Counted from the stretch's first letter, positions 9,344 to 19,911 are shown. The stretch: DNA of 64,000 bases from Cohnella rhizosphaerae (GCF_029525575.1 NZ_JAPDIA010000008.1:2108001-2172000), one strand, 5' to 3'. Program-made: numbers and translations. Notes: generated from the sequence alone by a model not told the origin.

Positions 9344-10206
9344 GCATGGACAACCATATTCAGGATGAGGAATTCGACAAGCTGGCCGAAACGATTCGTC
9401 TTCATGCGGGTATCTATTTGAGGCGGGAGAAAAAGGCGCTGCTCGTCAGTCGGCTCGGCCGTCTGCTCGAGCAGCACGGCGCCGCCGGCTTCGATCAATA
9501 TATCTCCCGGTTGGCGGCCGATCGCTCGGGCCGCCTTCTGTCCCAACTGATCGATCATATATCCACGAATCATACGTTTTTTATGCGGGAGACGCCGCAC
9601 TTCGATTTTATGCGGGACGTCGCGCTGCCCTACTGGATGCCGCGCATCGCCGACCGCGATCTGCGCGTTTGGAGCGCAGGCTGTTCGACCGGCGAGGAGC
9701 CCTATACGCTCGCCATGCTGCTGCAGGACTTTCTAGGCCCGCAGGCCGGCGAATGGGACAGCCGCGTGCTGGCGACGGATATTTCGGCGCGCACGCTCGA
9801 GACGGCAGCTCTCGGCGTATACTCGCAGGACGCCGTGAGGCCGCTGCCGGAAAGCTGGAAGCGGCTTTATTTTCGTCGGTTGCCGGACAACACGGTACGG
9901 GTGCAGGACAGTCTGAGGGCTCAGGTGCTGTTCCGCCGCTTTAATCTGATGGAACAGCGTTTTCCTTTCAGCCGTCCCTTTCACATTATTTTTTGCCGCA
10001 ACGTAATGATATACTTCGACGAGCGCGCCCGGAACCAGCTGCTTCGTAAATTTTGGGAGACGCTGGCGCCGGGCGGCTATTTGTTCATCGGTCATTCCGA
10101 AGGGATCGGACGCAAGGATCTCGGCTTCTCCTATGTCAGTCCGTCCGTATACCGCAAGCCGGAATCAGAAGATACACGGAGGAAAAGCCATGACCGCCAT
10201 CGATAA
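9340..10206 (+). CDS. cheR: Chemoreceptor methyltransferase CheR
   Basis: 288 residues. Methylates receptor glutamates using S-adenosylmethionine. The N-terminal helical domain is followed by the methyltransferase domain with TNHTFFMRE, the SAM loop RVWSAGCSTGEEPYTLAM, and FCRNVMIYFD near the end of the fold. The TTG at 9340 overlaps the receptor's stop (coupling) and is preceded by AAGGAG; ATG at 9346 is an alternative. Its end overlaps the start of cheB by 17 bp. Confidence 0.95.
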   Translation: MSMDNHIQDEEFDKLAETIRLHAGIYLRREKKALLVSRLGRLLEQHGAAGFDQYISRLAADRSGRLLSQLIDHISTNHTFFMRETPHFDFMRDVALPYWMPRIADRDLRVWSAGCSTGEEPYTLAMLLQDFLGPQAGEWDSRVLATDISARTLETAALGVYSQDAVRPLPESWKRLYFRRLPDNTVRVQDSLRAQVLFRRFNLMEQRFPFSRPFHIIFCRNVMIYFDERARNQLLRKFWETLAPGGYLFIGHSEGIGRKDLGFSYVSPSVYRKPESEDTRRKSHDRHR

Positions 10207-11177
10207 AATCAGGGTGCTGCTGGTCGACGACTCGCCCTCGTTCAGAGAAGCGCTCTCAAGGGGGCTCCGCAGCCTCGGCGATATCGAGCTGGTGCCGCCC
10301 GCGGGCGATCCGTTCGAGGCGCGAAAACATTTGATGCAGTACCGCCCGCACATTATGGTATGCGATATCGAACTGCCGCGAATGAACGGAATTACCTTTT
10401 TGGGGCAACTGCTGCCGAGTTATCCGATCCCCCGCGATCGCGATCAGCTCGCGTCCAGAGGCCGAAGCAGGCGCTTTGCGCTCCGGCGCCAAGGCGTTCC
10501 TGCTGAAGCCGGCGGCGCCGACGCCGGAGCATGTCGCATCGTTCATCCGGAACGTCGCCCGGCTGGCGCGGCAGTATGCGGCGCCGCCCGCTTCCGCAGC
10601 GGGCGGGCAGACGGGACTGATCGCGATCGGCGCTTCGACCGGCGGCACCGAGGCGATCTATTATCTGCTTCAGATGCTGCCGCCGAACGTGCCGGGCATC
10701 GTGATCGTGCAGCACATTCCGCCCGTCTTCTCCCGCATGTTCGCCGAAAGGCTCAATCAGGCGACCCGATTCGAAGCGCGCGAAGCGGAGACGGGCGACG
10801 AGATCAAAAGCGGGATCGTGCTGGTCGCGCCGGGCGATCGGCACTTGAAGGTCGTCCGCAGCGGCGGCCGGCTCAAAGCAGACTGCAGCAAGGGCGAGAA
10901 GGTCAGCGGGCATATCCCGTCCGTCGACATCCTGTTCGGCTCCGTCGCCGCGTGCGCCGGACCCGAATCGATCGGCATTTTGCTGACCGGCATGGGACAG
11001 GACGGCGCGCGCGGCCTGCTCGCCATGCGGCAGGCAGGCGCGCGGACGATCGTCCAGGACGAACAGACATCGGTCGTCTACGGCATGCCGAAGGCCGCCT
11101 ACGAGCTCGGCGCAGCCGAGTTCAGGCGGCCGATCGGGGAGATCGCCGCGCTGGTCGGATCGCTGCGTCAGTCATGA
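10190..11177 (+). CDS. cheB: Chemoreceptor methylesterase CheB (frameshifted)
   Basis: Protein-glutamate methylesterase/deamidase, 328 residues once one C is removed from 10429-10433. The receiver domain has LLVDDSPSFRE, the phospho-acceptor VCDIELPRMNG, and LLKP; the catalytic domain has the Ser in IGASTGGTEA, His in VQHIPP and Asp in TGMGQDGARG. ATG at 10190 follows GGAGGAAAAGCC. As the only receiver domain in the operon it may be the sole phosphotransfer target of this CheA encoded here. Its last bases overlap tail-to-tail with the sensor kinase gene on the other strand. Confidence 0.93.
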
Positions 11178-12772
11178 ACGTCCCCCAGCGGTTCAGGCGC
11201 AGGCAATACAATCGAGAACAGGGTTCCTTCCCCCCGGTTCGCTCGACGCCCGAATGCGGCCGCCGAGCGCGTCGACGATGGACTTGGATATCGACAAGCC
11301 TAATCCGGCCCCCCCCGTATTTGCGCGTACGAGACGAATCGCTTCGATAGAATCGATCGAATACGTAAGGCAGGTGGTCGGCATCGATGCCCGAGCCGTT
11401 GTCCTTGACGTCGAGCTGCAGCCAACCGCCTGCGCGACGGATCGCTATCGCGATCGCGCCTTCTTCCGCATCCGTATGCTGAACCGCATTGTGAAACAGA
11501 TTGAGCACGACCTGCTTGATTTTGTCCGGGTCGTACAGGCCATACATGCCTTCCGGCAGCGCGAACGCCACCTCGCGGGACCCGGCCAGCATCCGCAGCT
11601 GCGGCTCCATCTCGCGAAGCGTATCGCTCAGATCGCCGCGGACGGCATGAACGCCGTTCCGCTGATCGAGCTTCGCCAGCGTCAGCAGATCACCGACCAG
11701 CTTGCGAAGCCGCTCCGACTCGCCGTGCATGCTGCGAAGCGCGCGCTCGAGCTGCTCGGGATTGCCGGATGCGCCGCGCAGCAGCACTTCCAGGAAGCCA
11801 TGAATCGAGGTCAGCGGGGTCCGCAGCTCATGCGAGGCATCCGCCACGAACTGTCGCATGTGCTCCTTCGCTTCCTTCTCGGTCTCGAACGCATCGTTTA
11901 GCCGCGCCAGCATCCCGTTGAAGGATGCCGACAAACGTCCGATCTCCACCGGCTTCGCGATCGCGGGGAATGGTTCGTCCAGGTTGCCGGCATCGATCCG
12001 TTCGACCCTGTCGACCAGGTCGGACAGCGGCGTTAACGTGCGCCGAAGCACGGGCAGCAACGCGAGCAGCCCGGCGATCAGCGCCAGCAGCGACAGTCCG
12101 CCGAACAGGAGCAGTTGACCTTTCAGCGTCTCCTTGAGCTCTCTCGTGCCCGTGCTGATCTGGATGACGCCGGAGCCTTGGCCTTCCTTGCCGAGCGAAC
12201 GAAGCACCACGAGCTGCTCGTTGCCTTCGGCATCCTTCGCGATCCGGTAGTCCGCGCCCGCGGAGGCGCCTTCTTCGCCGTTCATGGCCGCCCGGTACGC
12301 CTCGTCGGAAAGCCGGGGCGGTTCTGCCTGATCCGTCCATTCGGACAGCGTCGTGAAGCTCAGGTCGGTCCCGATCAAGACGACGGTGGCATCCGGAACG
12401 TAGTAACGGCCTCGCATCTCGCTCACGGCGTCCGTCAATCCTTCGTCCCCGTCCCTACTGACGTCGGCGTCCTTATCGTCGTTATCCGGCGGCTTGGCGG
12501 CGCCGAAGCCGAACCCGGACTTCATGGCGCGGTCGGCGCCTCCGCCGCCATGACCTTGACGGTCCCGCCAGATGTCGGGCGGCAGCGACAAGATCTGGCT
12601 TCGAAGCGCGGAGGCTTTGTTCTCGTAGGTGAACTTTCGCATGAGCACGAATTGAAACAAACCGATGAGCACCAGCAGCACCGCCAGGACGAGCAGCGAA
12701 CGCGACAGCAGCTGGAGGCGAAGCGAGCCCTTCAGCTGGGGGGCGCGGGACGCCGCCGGACGTCCGCCTCAT
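11168..12772 (-). CDS. Sensor histidine kinase (three frameshifts)
   Basis: Membrane sensor kinase of 533 residues after correction. First membrane helix about 25-47 (SLLVLAVLLVLIGLFQFVLM), an extracytoplasmic domain of about 145 residues with a Gly/Asp-rich stretch, second helix, HAMP, then HisKA with the phospho-His in DASHELRTPLTSIHG, HATPase with N box NLFHNAVQH, G1 VKDNGSGID and G2 after correction YGGAGLGLS. One base too many is present at 12738-12743, 11309-11316 and 11230-11235; correcting the last gives the standard ending GTLFSIVLP. Its ATG overlaps the regulator's stop (ATGA). The layout resembles PhoR/BaeS-type kinases; the stimulus is unknown. Confidence 0.93.
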
Positions 12773-13452
12773 GGCAGATCGATCCTGTAGCCCGCGCCGC
12801 GCAGCGTGCGGATCAGCTGGTGCTCCTTGTCGCCGAGCTTCTCGCGCAGCGAGCGAATGTACACTTCCACGATATTTTCGTCGCCGCCGAAGTCGTAGCC
12901 CCATACCTTGTCGAGAATCAGCGCTTTGCTGAGCACGATGCCGTGGTTGATGACCATATATTTAAGCAGTTCGTATTCGGTAGGCGACAGCTCCAGCACC
13001 CGCCCGCTCAGGCTGATCTCCTTGCGCCGGTCGTCGATGCTGATGGGACCGAACACGGCCTGGCCGGACAGTAGGGGAAATTGGTTGCGCACCCGCGCAT
13101 GAATGCGGGCCAATAGCTCCTCGAAGCTGAACGGCTTGGCCATGTAGTCGTCCGCGCCGAGCAAAAGCCCTTTGACCCGATCGTCCACCTCGTCCCTGGC
13201 CGTCAGCATAATAACCGCCACGTTTTCGGTTTTCTTCAGCAGCTTGCACGCCTCGAAACCGTCCATCCCGGGCATCATCACGTCCAAAATGGCGACATGG
13301 GGCTTGAAGCTTTTGGCCAAGTTGATCGCCGTCATGCCGTCTGGCGCGGTCTGCACTTCAAAGCCTTCGTTGATCAGGCCCAGCTCCAAAAATTGCAAAA
13401 TGTTCGGTTCGTCGTCTACGGCGAGAATACGGATGCCTTTAATTTGATTCAT
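12769..13452 (-). CDS. Response regulator, OmpR/PhoB family
   Basis: 227-residue partner of the kinase at 11168-12772. Receiver: ILAVDDEPNI, phospho-acceptor VAILDVMMPGMDG, VIMLTA, DYMAKPFSF. C-terminal winged helix: VLELSPTEYELLKYMVINHG, and DKVWGYDFGGDENIVEVYIR with LRGAGYRI near the end. Full length and intact. The pair is a two-gene operon placed between apt and cheB, where B. subtilis has relA next to apt. Targets are unknown. Confidence 0.95.
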   Translation of the reverse strand: MNQIKGIRILAVDDEPNILQFLELGLINEGFEVQTAPDGMTAINLAKSFKPHVAILDVMMPGMDGFEACKLLKKTENVAVIMLTARDEVDDRVKGLLLGADDYMAKPFSFEELLARIHARVRNQFPLLSGQAVFGPISIDDRRKEISLSGRVLELSPTEYELLKYMVINHGIVLSKALILDKVWGYDFGGDENIVEVYIRSLREKLGDKEHQLIRTLRGAGYRIDLP

Positions 13453-13589
13453 CGCGCTGTCGCTCCTCTGCGTGGCCCGCTATTCATATATTCCCATTAT
13501 GCTCGGGGGGCGCTGAGGCGCCTCTGAACCGCTGCTGAAGATCGGCTGAAAATGAAGCGCGGCGAACGTCCTTCAGGGAGCTCCGTCGA

Positions 13590-13627
13590 AACAAAAGCCG
13601 GACGCTCCGGCTATCGGAACGTCCGGC
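13590..13627 (-). terminator. Rho-independent terminator after apt
   Basis: On the minus strand GCCGGACG and CGTCCGGC form a stem (13597-13627) with a GC-rich internal loop, followed by TTTTGTTT. It lies 37 bases after the apt stop codon. Confidence 0.75.
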
Positions 13628-13663
13628 CTCGGCAGCTGCGCCGCGATTCGCCGCGATATTCGG

Positions 13664-14176
13664 TTAGTACTGGACCAGCGATTCGACGCGCGCGCCCTTC
13701 AGCTTGTCCCGTCCGTCGAGATAGCTCAGCTCGATCAGGAAGGAAGCGCCGACGATCTCGCCGCCAAGCTGTTCGACGAGCTTGATCGTCGTCGCGATCG
13801 TCCCGCCCGTGGCGAGCAGATCGTCAGCGATCAGCACGCGCTGTCCAGGCTTGATCGCATCCTTATGCACGGCCAGCGTGTCCTTGCCGTATTCGAGATC
13901 GTAGCCGGCCTCAACCGTCTCGCCGGGCAGCTTGCCCGACTTGCGGATCGGCACGAAGCCGACGCCGAGCGCCAGCGCGAGCGGCGCGCCGATGACGAAG
14001 CCGCGCGCCTCGGGGCCGGCCACGATGTCGATCTCCCAGTCCTTCACGCGCTCCTTGAGCTCGTCGATCGCCGCGCGGTACACCTCGCCGTTGTTAAGCA
14101 AGGTCGTTATATCCTTGAATCGGATCCCGGGTACGGGAAAATCGGGAATAACGCGGATATATGGCTTAAAATCCAT
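13664..14176 (-). CDS. apt: Adenine phosphoribosyltransferase
   Basis: 170 residues, the usual length of Apt. It makes AMP from adenine and phosphoribosyl pyrophosphate in purine salvage. The PRPP-binding motif is VLIADDLLATGGTIATT, with FKDITTLL and GPEARGFVIGAPLA also characteristic. Start ATG 14176 (MDFKPYIRVIPDFPVPG) has AAGGAG eight bases upstream; an ATG two codons earlier is possible. It follows recJ closely, as in B. subtilis, and is likely co-transcribed with it. Confidence 0.97.
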   Translation of the reverse strand: MDFKPYIRVIPDFPVPGIRFKDITTLLNNGEVYRAAIDELKERVKDWEIDIVAGPEARGFVIGAPLALALGVGFVPIRKSGKLPGETVEAGYDLEYGKDTLAVHKDAIKPGQRVLIADDLLATGGTIATTIKLVEQLGGEIVGASFLIELSYLDGRDKLKGARVESLVQY

Positions 14177-14214
14177 TCTCATTCGCTCCTTCAAAACAAG
14201 TTCGCCAGCTTGCA

Positions 14215-16640
14215 TTATACACTTGATCGAAGCCGCTTGCCATCGTTACCTTCCGCGAGCGCGCGCAGCCAATTCCGCAAGTCGGCGGGCGACATCGCGG
14301 CCAGCGCCTCGGCCTCCGCGCGGAGCAGCGCCTTGCGGTATCTGGCGGACTCCTCCAGCTGGCGCTTCGGCGGCTGGGCGACGATCTCGACCGACGCCCG
14401 GCTCCGCCGCAAGAAGCCGAGTTCCTCGAACACGTCCTGCATCATGACGATATCGGCGAGCGTCCGGCCAGTCCGCTGCGCCACCTGACGCAAAAATCCG
14501 TCGGGCGTCTCGATCCAGCTCCCCTTGCGCCGCATCAGACCGTACACCTCGCCGAACTGCTCCCGGCCCGGCATGCGCACGCCCTCCTGCGGACGGCTGC
14601 GCGAGCCGGACGAAGCGCGGCCGGACGAGAGAAGATGGATCTCCTCCACGACGCAGCCGGCAAGCAGTCCGCGCAGTCCCTCCAGGGCGTCGCCCGCCTC
14701 GGGCAGGTCGATCAGCGCGAGCCGCAGCGTCTTCGCGCCCGTCGCCGCCGCGGCCGCTTCAGCATACGATGCGACGATAAGCTCCGCCCCGTCGCCGGTG
14801 GCGGCTTGCAGCTCGGCCAAGGCCGTCTCGCTCGCCGCGACGGCGAGCAGGCTCGCGGCCCCGGTCGCTGCCGTCAGCGTCCGCAAGGCGCTTCGCCAAT
14901 CGGCCTCGTGGCGCCGGTCATGCACGGGCAGCGCGGCCGGCTGCCAGTCCTGCAGCATGAGCTGCACGCGTTTGCTCCCGTTCCACTCGTTCACCGACAG
15001 CTCGCCCAGCACATTGGCCGAGCCGCTGCCCAGCATGGCGCCGCAATCCGCGCCTCTGCCGAAGCAAACGGCCTCCAGCTTGCGGCCGCCCTGGCCCAGC
15101 ACCACCCGCAAATGCCGGCTGTCTTTGCCCATCGCCTTGGCGTCGATCACCTCCGCGCCGCGCAGCACGAAGCGGGGAGCGGGATTGCCGATGCCGCACG
15201 GCTCGAGCGCGCGCAGCTGATCGGCGGCCTCGAGCGTCAGCTCGGAAGCTCTGCAGACGAGATCCGCCTTCTTGCGCGGGACCCAATCGTCTGCCGTCAG
15301 CCAGCTATCCGCGAGCGCGGACAGCTTCTCGCCCAGCGCGGCGACGCGCTCGGTGCGCATCGTCATGCCGGCGGCCGCCTTGTGGCCGCCGAAGTGCTCG
15401 AGCTCCTCTGCGCAAGCCGTTAGCGCCGCATGCAGGTCGAAGCCTTCGATCGAGCGCGCCGAGCCTTTGCACAGGCCCGTGGCGGCGTCCGCCGCCAGGA
15501 CGACGGTCGGCTTGTAATAGCGCTCGACGAGCTTCGAAGCGACGAGACCCGCGATGCCCGCGTTCCAGCCCTCCCCCCGCGACGACGATGACAGCGGGTC
15601 CGGTACCGCCGTGAGCGGCCGCGATCGCCTGCCATGCGGCGTCGGCCTGAATCAGCGTGTCCTCCACCAGCTGCTGTCGTTCCTGGTTCAGCATGTCCAG
15701 CTCCGCCGCCAGCAGCTCGGCTTCGCGCTGATCGGCGGTGATGAGCAGGCGCAGCGCGGTATCCGCTTCGGCCAGCCGGCCCCCCGCGTTCAGCCGCGGC
15801 GCGAGTCCGAACGCGACGCGTCCGCTCGTGAGCCGTCCCGGCTCGGCGCCGGAGATTTGCGCCAGCGCCTTGATGCCGGGCGACGGACGCGCGTTCATCT
15901 CCTCGAGCCCGAGCTTCACGATCGCGCGGTTTTCGCCCGTCAGCGGCATCAAATCCGCGACGACGCCGATCGCGGCGACGTCGGCGAACGCGAGGTCAGG
16001 CTCGCCGAGCATCGCGTGGGCCAGCTTGAACGCGACCGCCGAGCCGGTGAGCTCCTTGAACGGATACGGGCAGCCGGGCTGCTTCGGATTGACGATGGCG
16101 ACCGCCGCGTTCGGCAGGACGGCAGGCGGCTCATGGTGATCGGTCACGACGACGTCGATGCCGAGCGTCGCCGCATAAGCGATCTGCTCGATGGCGCTGA
16201 TGCCGTTGTCGACCGTGACGATGAGCTTGACGCCCGCTTCCGCCGCTTTGTCGATCGCAGGCAGATTCAGCCCGTAGCCTTCCTTGCTCCGATGCGGAAT
16301 GTATGTATCGAAGTCCGCGCCAAGCCGGCTGAGCAGCCTGTGCATAAGCGCGGTCGAGGTGACGCCGTCGGCGTCGTAGTCCCCGTATACGCGTATGCGT
16401 TCACTGCCGTCGATCGCCTGCCGGATCCGTGCCACTGCCCGGTCCATGCCGAGCAGCAAGTAGGGATCGTGCAGATCGCGGAGCCCGGGATACAAAAATC
16501 GCTCCGCGTCTTCCGGATTCCGATACCCCCCGCGAGACGAGCAAGCGGCTGACCAGCGGCGCCAAACCCAACTGCGCCCCGAGCGCCGCCGCCGCGTCGC
16601 CGTCTTCTTCCGCCAATACCCAGCGATAGGTGGATTTCAC
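14215..16640 (-). CDS. recJ: Single-stranded-DNA-specific exonuclease RecJ (two frameshifts)
   Basis: 5'-3' exonuclease of recombination and repair. DHH-family motifs are visible: RVYGDYDADGVTSTALMHRL, VTVDNGI, VVTDHHEPP, and in the DHHA1 domain HFGGHKAAAGMT. Three reading-frame pieces join when one base is removed from 16526-16531 (SRGYRNPEDAERFLYPG) and from 15573-15578 (VVAGEGWNAGIAGLV), giving 807 residues, close to B. subtilis RecJ. GTG start at 16640. The C-terminal part after about residue 580 is the extra domain common in Firmicutes RecJ. Upstream of apt as in B. subtilis. Confidence 0.94.
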
Positions 16641-16671
16641 CTTTTAAACCGCTCCTTTCTGCCTTACAGCA

Positions 16672-16705
16672 CTGTGGACTCCGCCTGGTGCGGCGGAGTC
16701 CACAG
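16672..16705. terminator. Perfect 14-bp hairpin between the CDF gene and recJ
   Basis: CTGTGGACTCCGCC and its exact complement enclose a six-base loop. There is no T-run on either side, so it is either a terminator lacking a U-tract for the CDF gene or an RNA-stabilising/processing hairpin. Confidence 0.5.
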
Positions 16706-16709
16706 CGAT

Positions 16710-17639
16710 TTATTGAATTAAAGTCGGCATTTCTTCTTCCTGGTGATTCGATTTGTAAGGATAACCCGGATCGTACGGCTCGACGCGTACGCTCGCGTCC
16801 GATACGTGCAAGAAGCGCTTGGTCAGCTGCCTTCGCACGCGCTGGGCGACGTCGTGTCCGTCCAGCACCGATATGCGCGGATTCACTCTGATAAGGACGT
16901 CTATGATCACATAATGGCCGTGTTCCTTCGCTCTGAGCTCGTCGACGGCGACGACGCCGTCGACCCGCTGCACCACTTCAAGCAAGGTCTGCGCGTCCAC
17001 TTCGTCCATTGGCCTGCGTTCGACCGCGCCGATGGCGGAAGCCGCCTGCCGGTAGCCCATCCGGAGCACGAACACGCCGATCACGAGTCCTGCGGCGGGA
17101 TCGAGCACGTACAGGACGGGCAAGTCCAGCAGCTGTCCGGTCATCGCGCCCGCCGTGCCGACCAGCGCGGTCAGCGACGCGAACACGTCCGAACGGTCCG
17201 TGCGGGACGCTTCGGGACGCAGCCCCATGCGGTGCTCGTAGCTGCGGCGGTACAGAATCAGCGCTTCGCGGGCGATCATGCCGGCCGCGATGACGATGAC
17301 GGCGCCCCAGCCGGGCGCGCGATCCTCGCCCCACGCGATCGCGCGCAGCGAGGAGATCGCCATCTCGAGGCCGGCGAGCAGCAGCAGCGCCGCGAACACG
17401 ACGGCCGCCACCGCTTCGCGCTGCCGCTCGGCGGCGCCGCGAGGCGAGATGGCCCTGCGGTGCCGCAGATAAGAATTGACGGCGGCGGCGAAGTCGGCCG
17501 CCGAATGGCAGGCGTCCGCCATCAGCGCCTTACTGCCCGTGAACCAACCCGCGAGACCCTTGAAGACCGACAGTACGAGCAACCCGAGCAGGGATACCTT
17601 GATGCCGTGCAGCGTTTTGCCGGTCCTTTTTTGAGTCAT
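16710..17639 (-). CDS. Cation diffusion facilitator transporter
   Basis: 309-residue CDF-family divalent-metal antiporter with six predicted membrane helices (from about residue 12 to 200) and a cytoplasmic C-terminal domain (about 210-290). The helix 2 metal motif is present as ALMADACHSAADF. In helix 5 the usual HxxxD reads TDRSD, so the expected His is Thr; metal specificity may therefore differ from zinc transporters (inference). Close to secF but separated by 30 bp; possible co-transcription. The end PYKSNHQEEEMPTLIQ is not part of the fold. Confidence 0.92.
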   Translation of the reverse strand: MTQKRTGKTLHGIKVSLLGLLVLSVFKGLAGWFTGSKALMADACHSAADFAAAVNSYLRHRRAISPRGAAERQREAVAAVVFAALLLLAGLEMAISSLRAIAWGEDRAPGWGAVIVIAAGMIAREALILYRRSYEHRMGLRPEASRTDRSDVFASLTALVGTAGAMTGQLLDLPVLYVLDPAAGLVIGVFVLRMGYRQAASAIGAVERRPMDEVDAQTLLEVVQRVDGVVAVDELRAKEHGHYVIIDVLIRVNPRISVLDGHDVAQRVRRQLTKRFLHVSDASVRVEPYDPGYPYKSNHQEEEMPTLIQ

Positions 17640-17669
17640 CTTATCGATACACCTCTATTCCTTATTCCG

Positions 17670-18587
17670 TCAAGGCGCCGGCTGCGCCTTGACGGGCTTG
17701 GCAGGCTTCGCTTTTCGTTTCATCCAGAACCAGAGCGGGCTGGCGATGAAGATGGAGGAATAGGCGCCGCTGATCAATCCGAAGATCATCGCGAGCGAGA
17801 ACATTTTAATCGATTCGCTGCCGAAAATGAATAGGCAGACGGCGGCGAATGCGACGGTGATAACCGTATTGATCGAACGGGTCAGCGTCTGGGTGATGCT
17901 GTCGTTGACGACCTTGGCGAGATCGGCTTCGGACTTCACCTTTGCGAAGCGCATATTCTCCCGGATCCGGTCGAAGATGACGACGGTATCGTTGATCGAA
18001 TAGCCGATGATGGTCAGTACGGCAACGATAAACGGCAGGTTGACTTCGAGATGGAAAATCGAGAACAGCGTAATGACGATAAACGCGTCGTACAGCAGCG
18101 CGATGACCGACGAGATCGCGTACCGCCATTCGAAGCGGATCGCGATATAGATGATGATGCCGATCGAAGCGATCAGAATGCCGCGCAGGGCGTTCGTCTG
18201 CTGCTCCTTGGCGATCTCGACGTCGACGATGTTTTTCTCGAACGACGCCTTGTCGTCGAACTTGGACTTGAAGTCCGATTCGAGCTTGCTCTGCTGGTCT
18301 TCCGTAAGCGCGGCCTTGAACCGGATCGAGAGCCGCTCGGCCGCGGTCGTCAGGTGATACTCGCCGAGCTCTTCCTTCTCGAGGAACGTCTTGACCTCGT
18401 CGCCGTTCACCGTCTTGGTGATGGCGATGTCCACGGACGTGCCCGATTGAAAGTCGATGCCGTAGTTCAAGCCCCGGATGGAGAGCGACAAAATGCCGAT
18501 CAGCACGATGACGAGCGAAGCGATGAAGAACGGCTTGCTCCATTTAATCCAGTCGATGTCGTGAAACTTATAGCGCACGGATTTCAC
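17670..18587 (-). CDS. secF: Protein translocase subunit SecF
   Basis: About 305 residues. Works with SecD to drive late steps of Sec-dependent protein export. One N-terminal membrane helix (FIASLVIVLIGILSLSI), the extracytoplasmic domain with LNYGIDFQSGT, then five helices including the VLTIIGYSINDTVVIFDRIR motif. The gene starts inside the end of secD. GTG at 18587 or GTG at 18578 are both possible; the second is better spaced from AAAGGAG. SecD and SecF are separate proteins here, not fused as in B. subtilis. Confidence 0.96.
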   Translation of the reverse strand: MKSVRYKFHDIDWIKWSKPFFIASLVIVLIGILSLSIRGLNYGIDFQSGTSVDIAITKTVNGDEVKTFLEKEELGEYHLTTAAERLSIRFKAALTEDQQSKLESDFKSKFDDKASFEKNIVDVEIAKEQQTNALRGILIASIGIIIYIAIRFEWRYAISSVIALLYDAFIVITLFSIFHLEVNLPFIVAVLTIIGYSINDTVVIFDRIRENMRFAKVKSEADLAKVVNDSITQTLTRSINTVITVAFAAVCLFIFGSESIKMFSLAMIFGLISGAYSSIFIASPLWFWMKRKAKPAKPVKAQPAP

Positions 18588-19820
18588 TCTCCTTTACGCC
18601 ATAGTAGCCGACCTTATTGAACTTGCCGCTCTTCACGAGCAGGTGCATCAGGTAGCGGGGCAGGAAGATGTTGGTCGCGATGTTGCAGATGATCGACGCG
18701 AGCAGCACGACCGCGAAGCCCTTGACCGAGCCTTGGCCGATAAAGTAAAGCACGGCGCCGGCGATGATGTTCGTGATATGCGCGTCGATGATCGTGCGGA
18801 AGCTGTTCTTGTTGCCCGACCGCAGCGACGACGCGATGCTCTTGCCCGTGCGGATCTCGTCCTTGATCCGTTCGGCCGTAATGATATTCGAGTCGACCGC
18901 GATGCCGATGCCGAGCACGAAGGCGGCGATGCCGGGCAGCGTCAGCGTCGCGCCCATGAGCCAGAAGACGGCGATCAGCAGCCAGACGAACACGAGCAGA
19001 CAGAAGCCTGCGATAACGCCCGGCAACCGGTAGAACACGACCATAAATACGAAAATGGCGACGGACGCGATGATGCCCGCGAGCAGCGTCTCTTCAAGCG
19101 ACTTTTTGCCGAGCGTCGCGCCTACGCTTTGCGTATACTTCTCCGTCAGCTTCAGCGGCAGCGCGCCGAGATTGATCGTATCGGCCAGCGCCTTGGCGTC
19201 GGCCGGCGTCGGCTGGCCGGAGATGGTGGCCGTGCCGTCGGTGAAGACGCCCTGAACGGTCGGATCGGACAACAGATCCTCGTCCAGGTAGATCGCGAGC
19301 TTTTTGCCCAGGAGCCTGCTCGAGATATCTTCGAATTTCTTTTTTGTCTTTGACCTGAATGGCGACGAGCGGTTCGCGCAGCTGATTGTATTCGACCTTC
19401 GCCGCGCCCTCTTTAAAGTCGTCCCCCTGCAGCTCTACCTTGCAATAGCCTGCGTCCGCGGCGCATCCTTCTGCGCTGCGGAACGTAAGAACCGCCGGCT
19501 TTTGCAGCATCTTGCGGACTTCCGTCTCGTCGGCGACGCCGGCGATCTTGACGCGGATCCGGTTCTTGCCCTCCGGCGTCACTTCGGATTCGCCGACGCC
19601 GCGCGCGTCGATCCGCTTCTTGATGCTCTCGGCCGTCTTGTTCAGCGAATCCTTCGTCACTTCGCCCGTTCCAGCGAGCGGGGGATGCTTCGTACAAAAT
19701 CTCAAATCCGCCTTGCAGATCGAGCCCAAGCTTCGTCTTGTCCAGCAAATACGGGCTGGTAGCCGCGATAACGCCGAACGAAACGAGAACCACGAGCACG
19801 AAAGCGAGCATCCGGTTCAT
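18568..19820 (-). CDS. secD: Protein translocase subunit SecD (two frameshifts)
   Basis: 416 residues after correction. N-terminal helix then TKLGLDLQGGFEILYEASP; the P1 head region; and the C-terminal membrane part with GIGIAVDSNIITAERIKDEI and LYFIGQGSVKGFAVVLL. One base too many at 19680-19684 (restores ASPLAGTGEVTKDSL) and at 19340-19345 (restores KDKKKFEDISSRLLGKKLAI). ATG 19820 is chosen because it precedes the membrane helix and has AAGGGG upstream. It is essential or near-essential for growth in relatives, so the breaks are very likely sequence errors. Confidence 0.94.
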
Positions 19821-19911
19821 ATGGTATTGCCGACCCCTTTCGATTCTCAATGTTCCTATTATACCTACGCGCTCAAAGCGAAGTCAATTTGTCGAAAAGC
19901 CCTGTTCCGCG

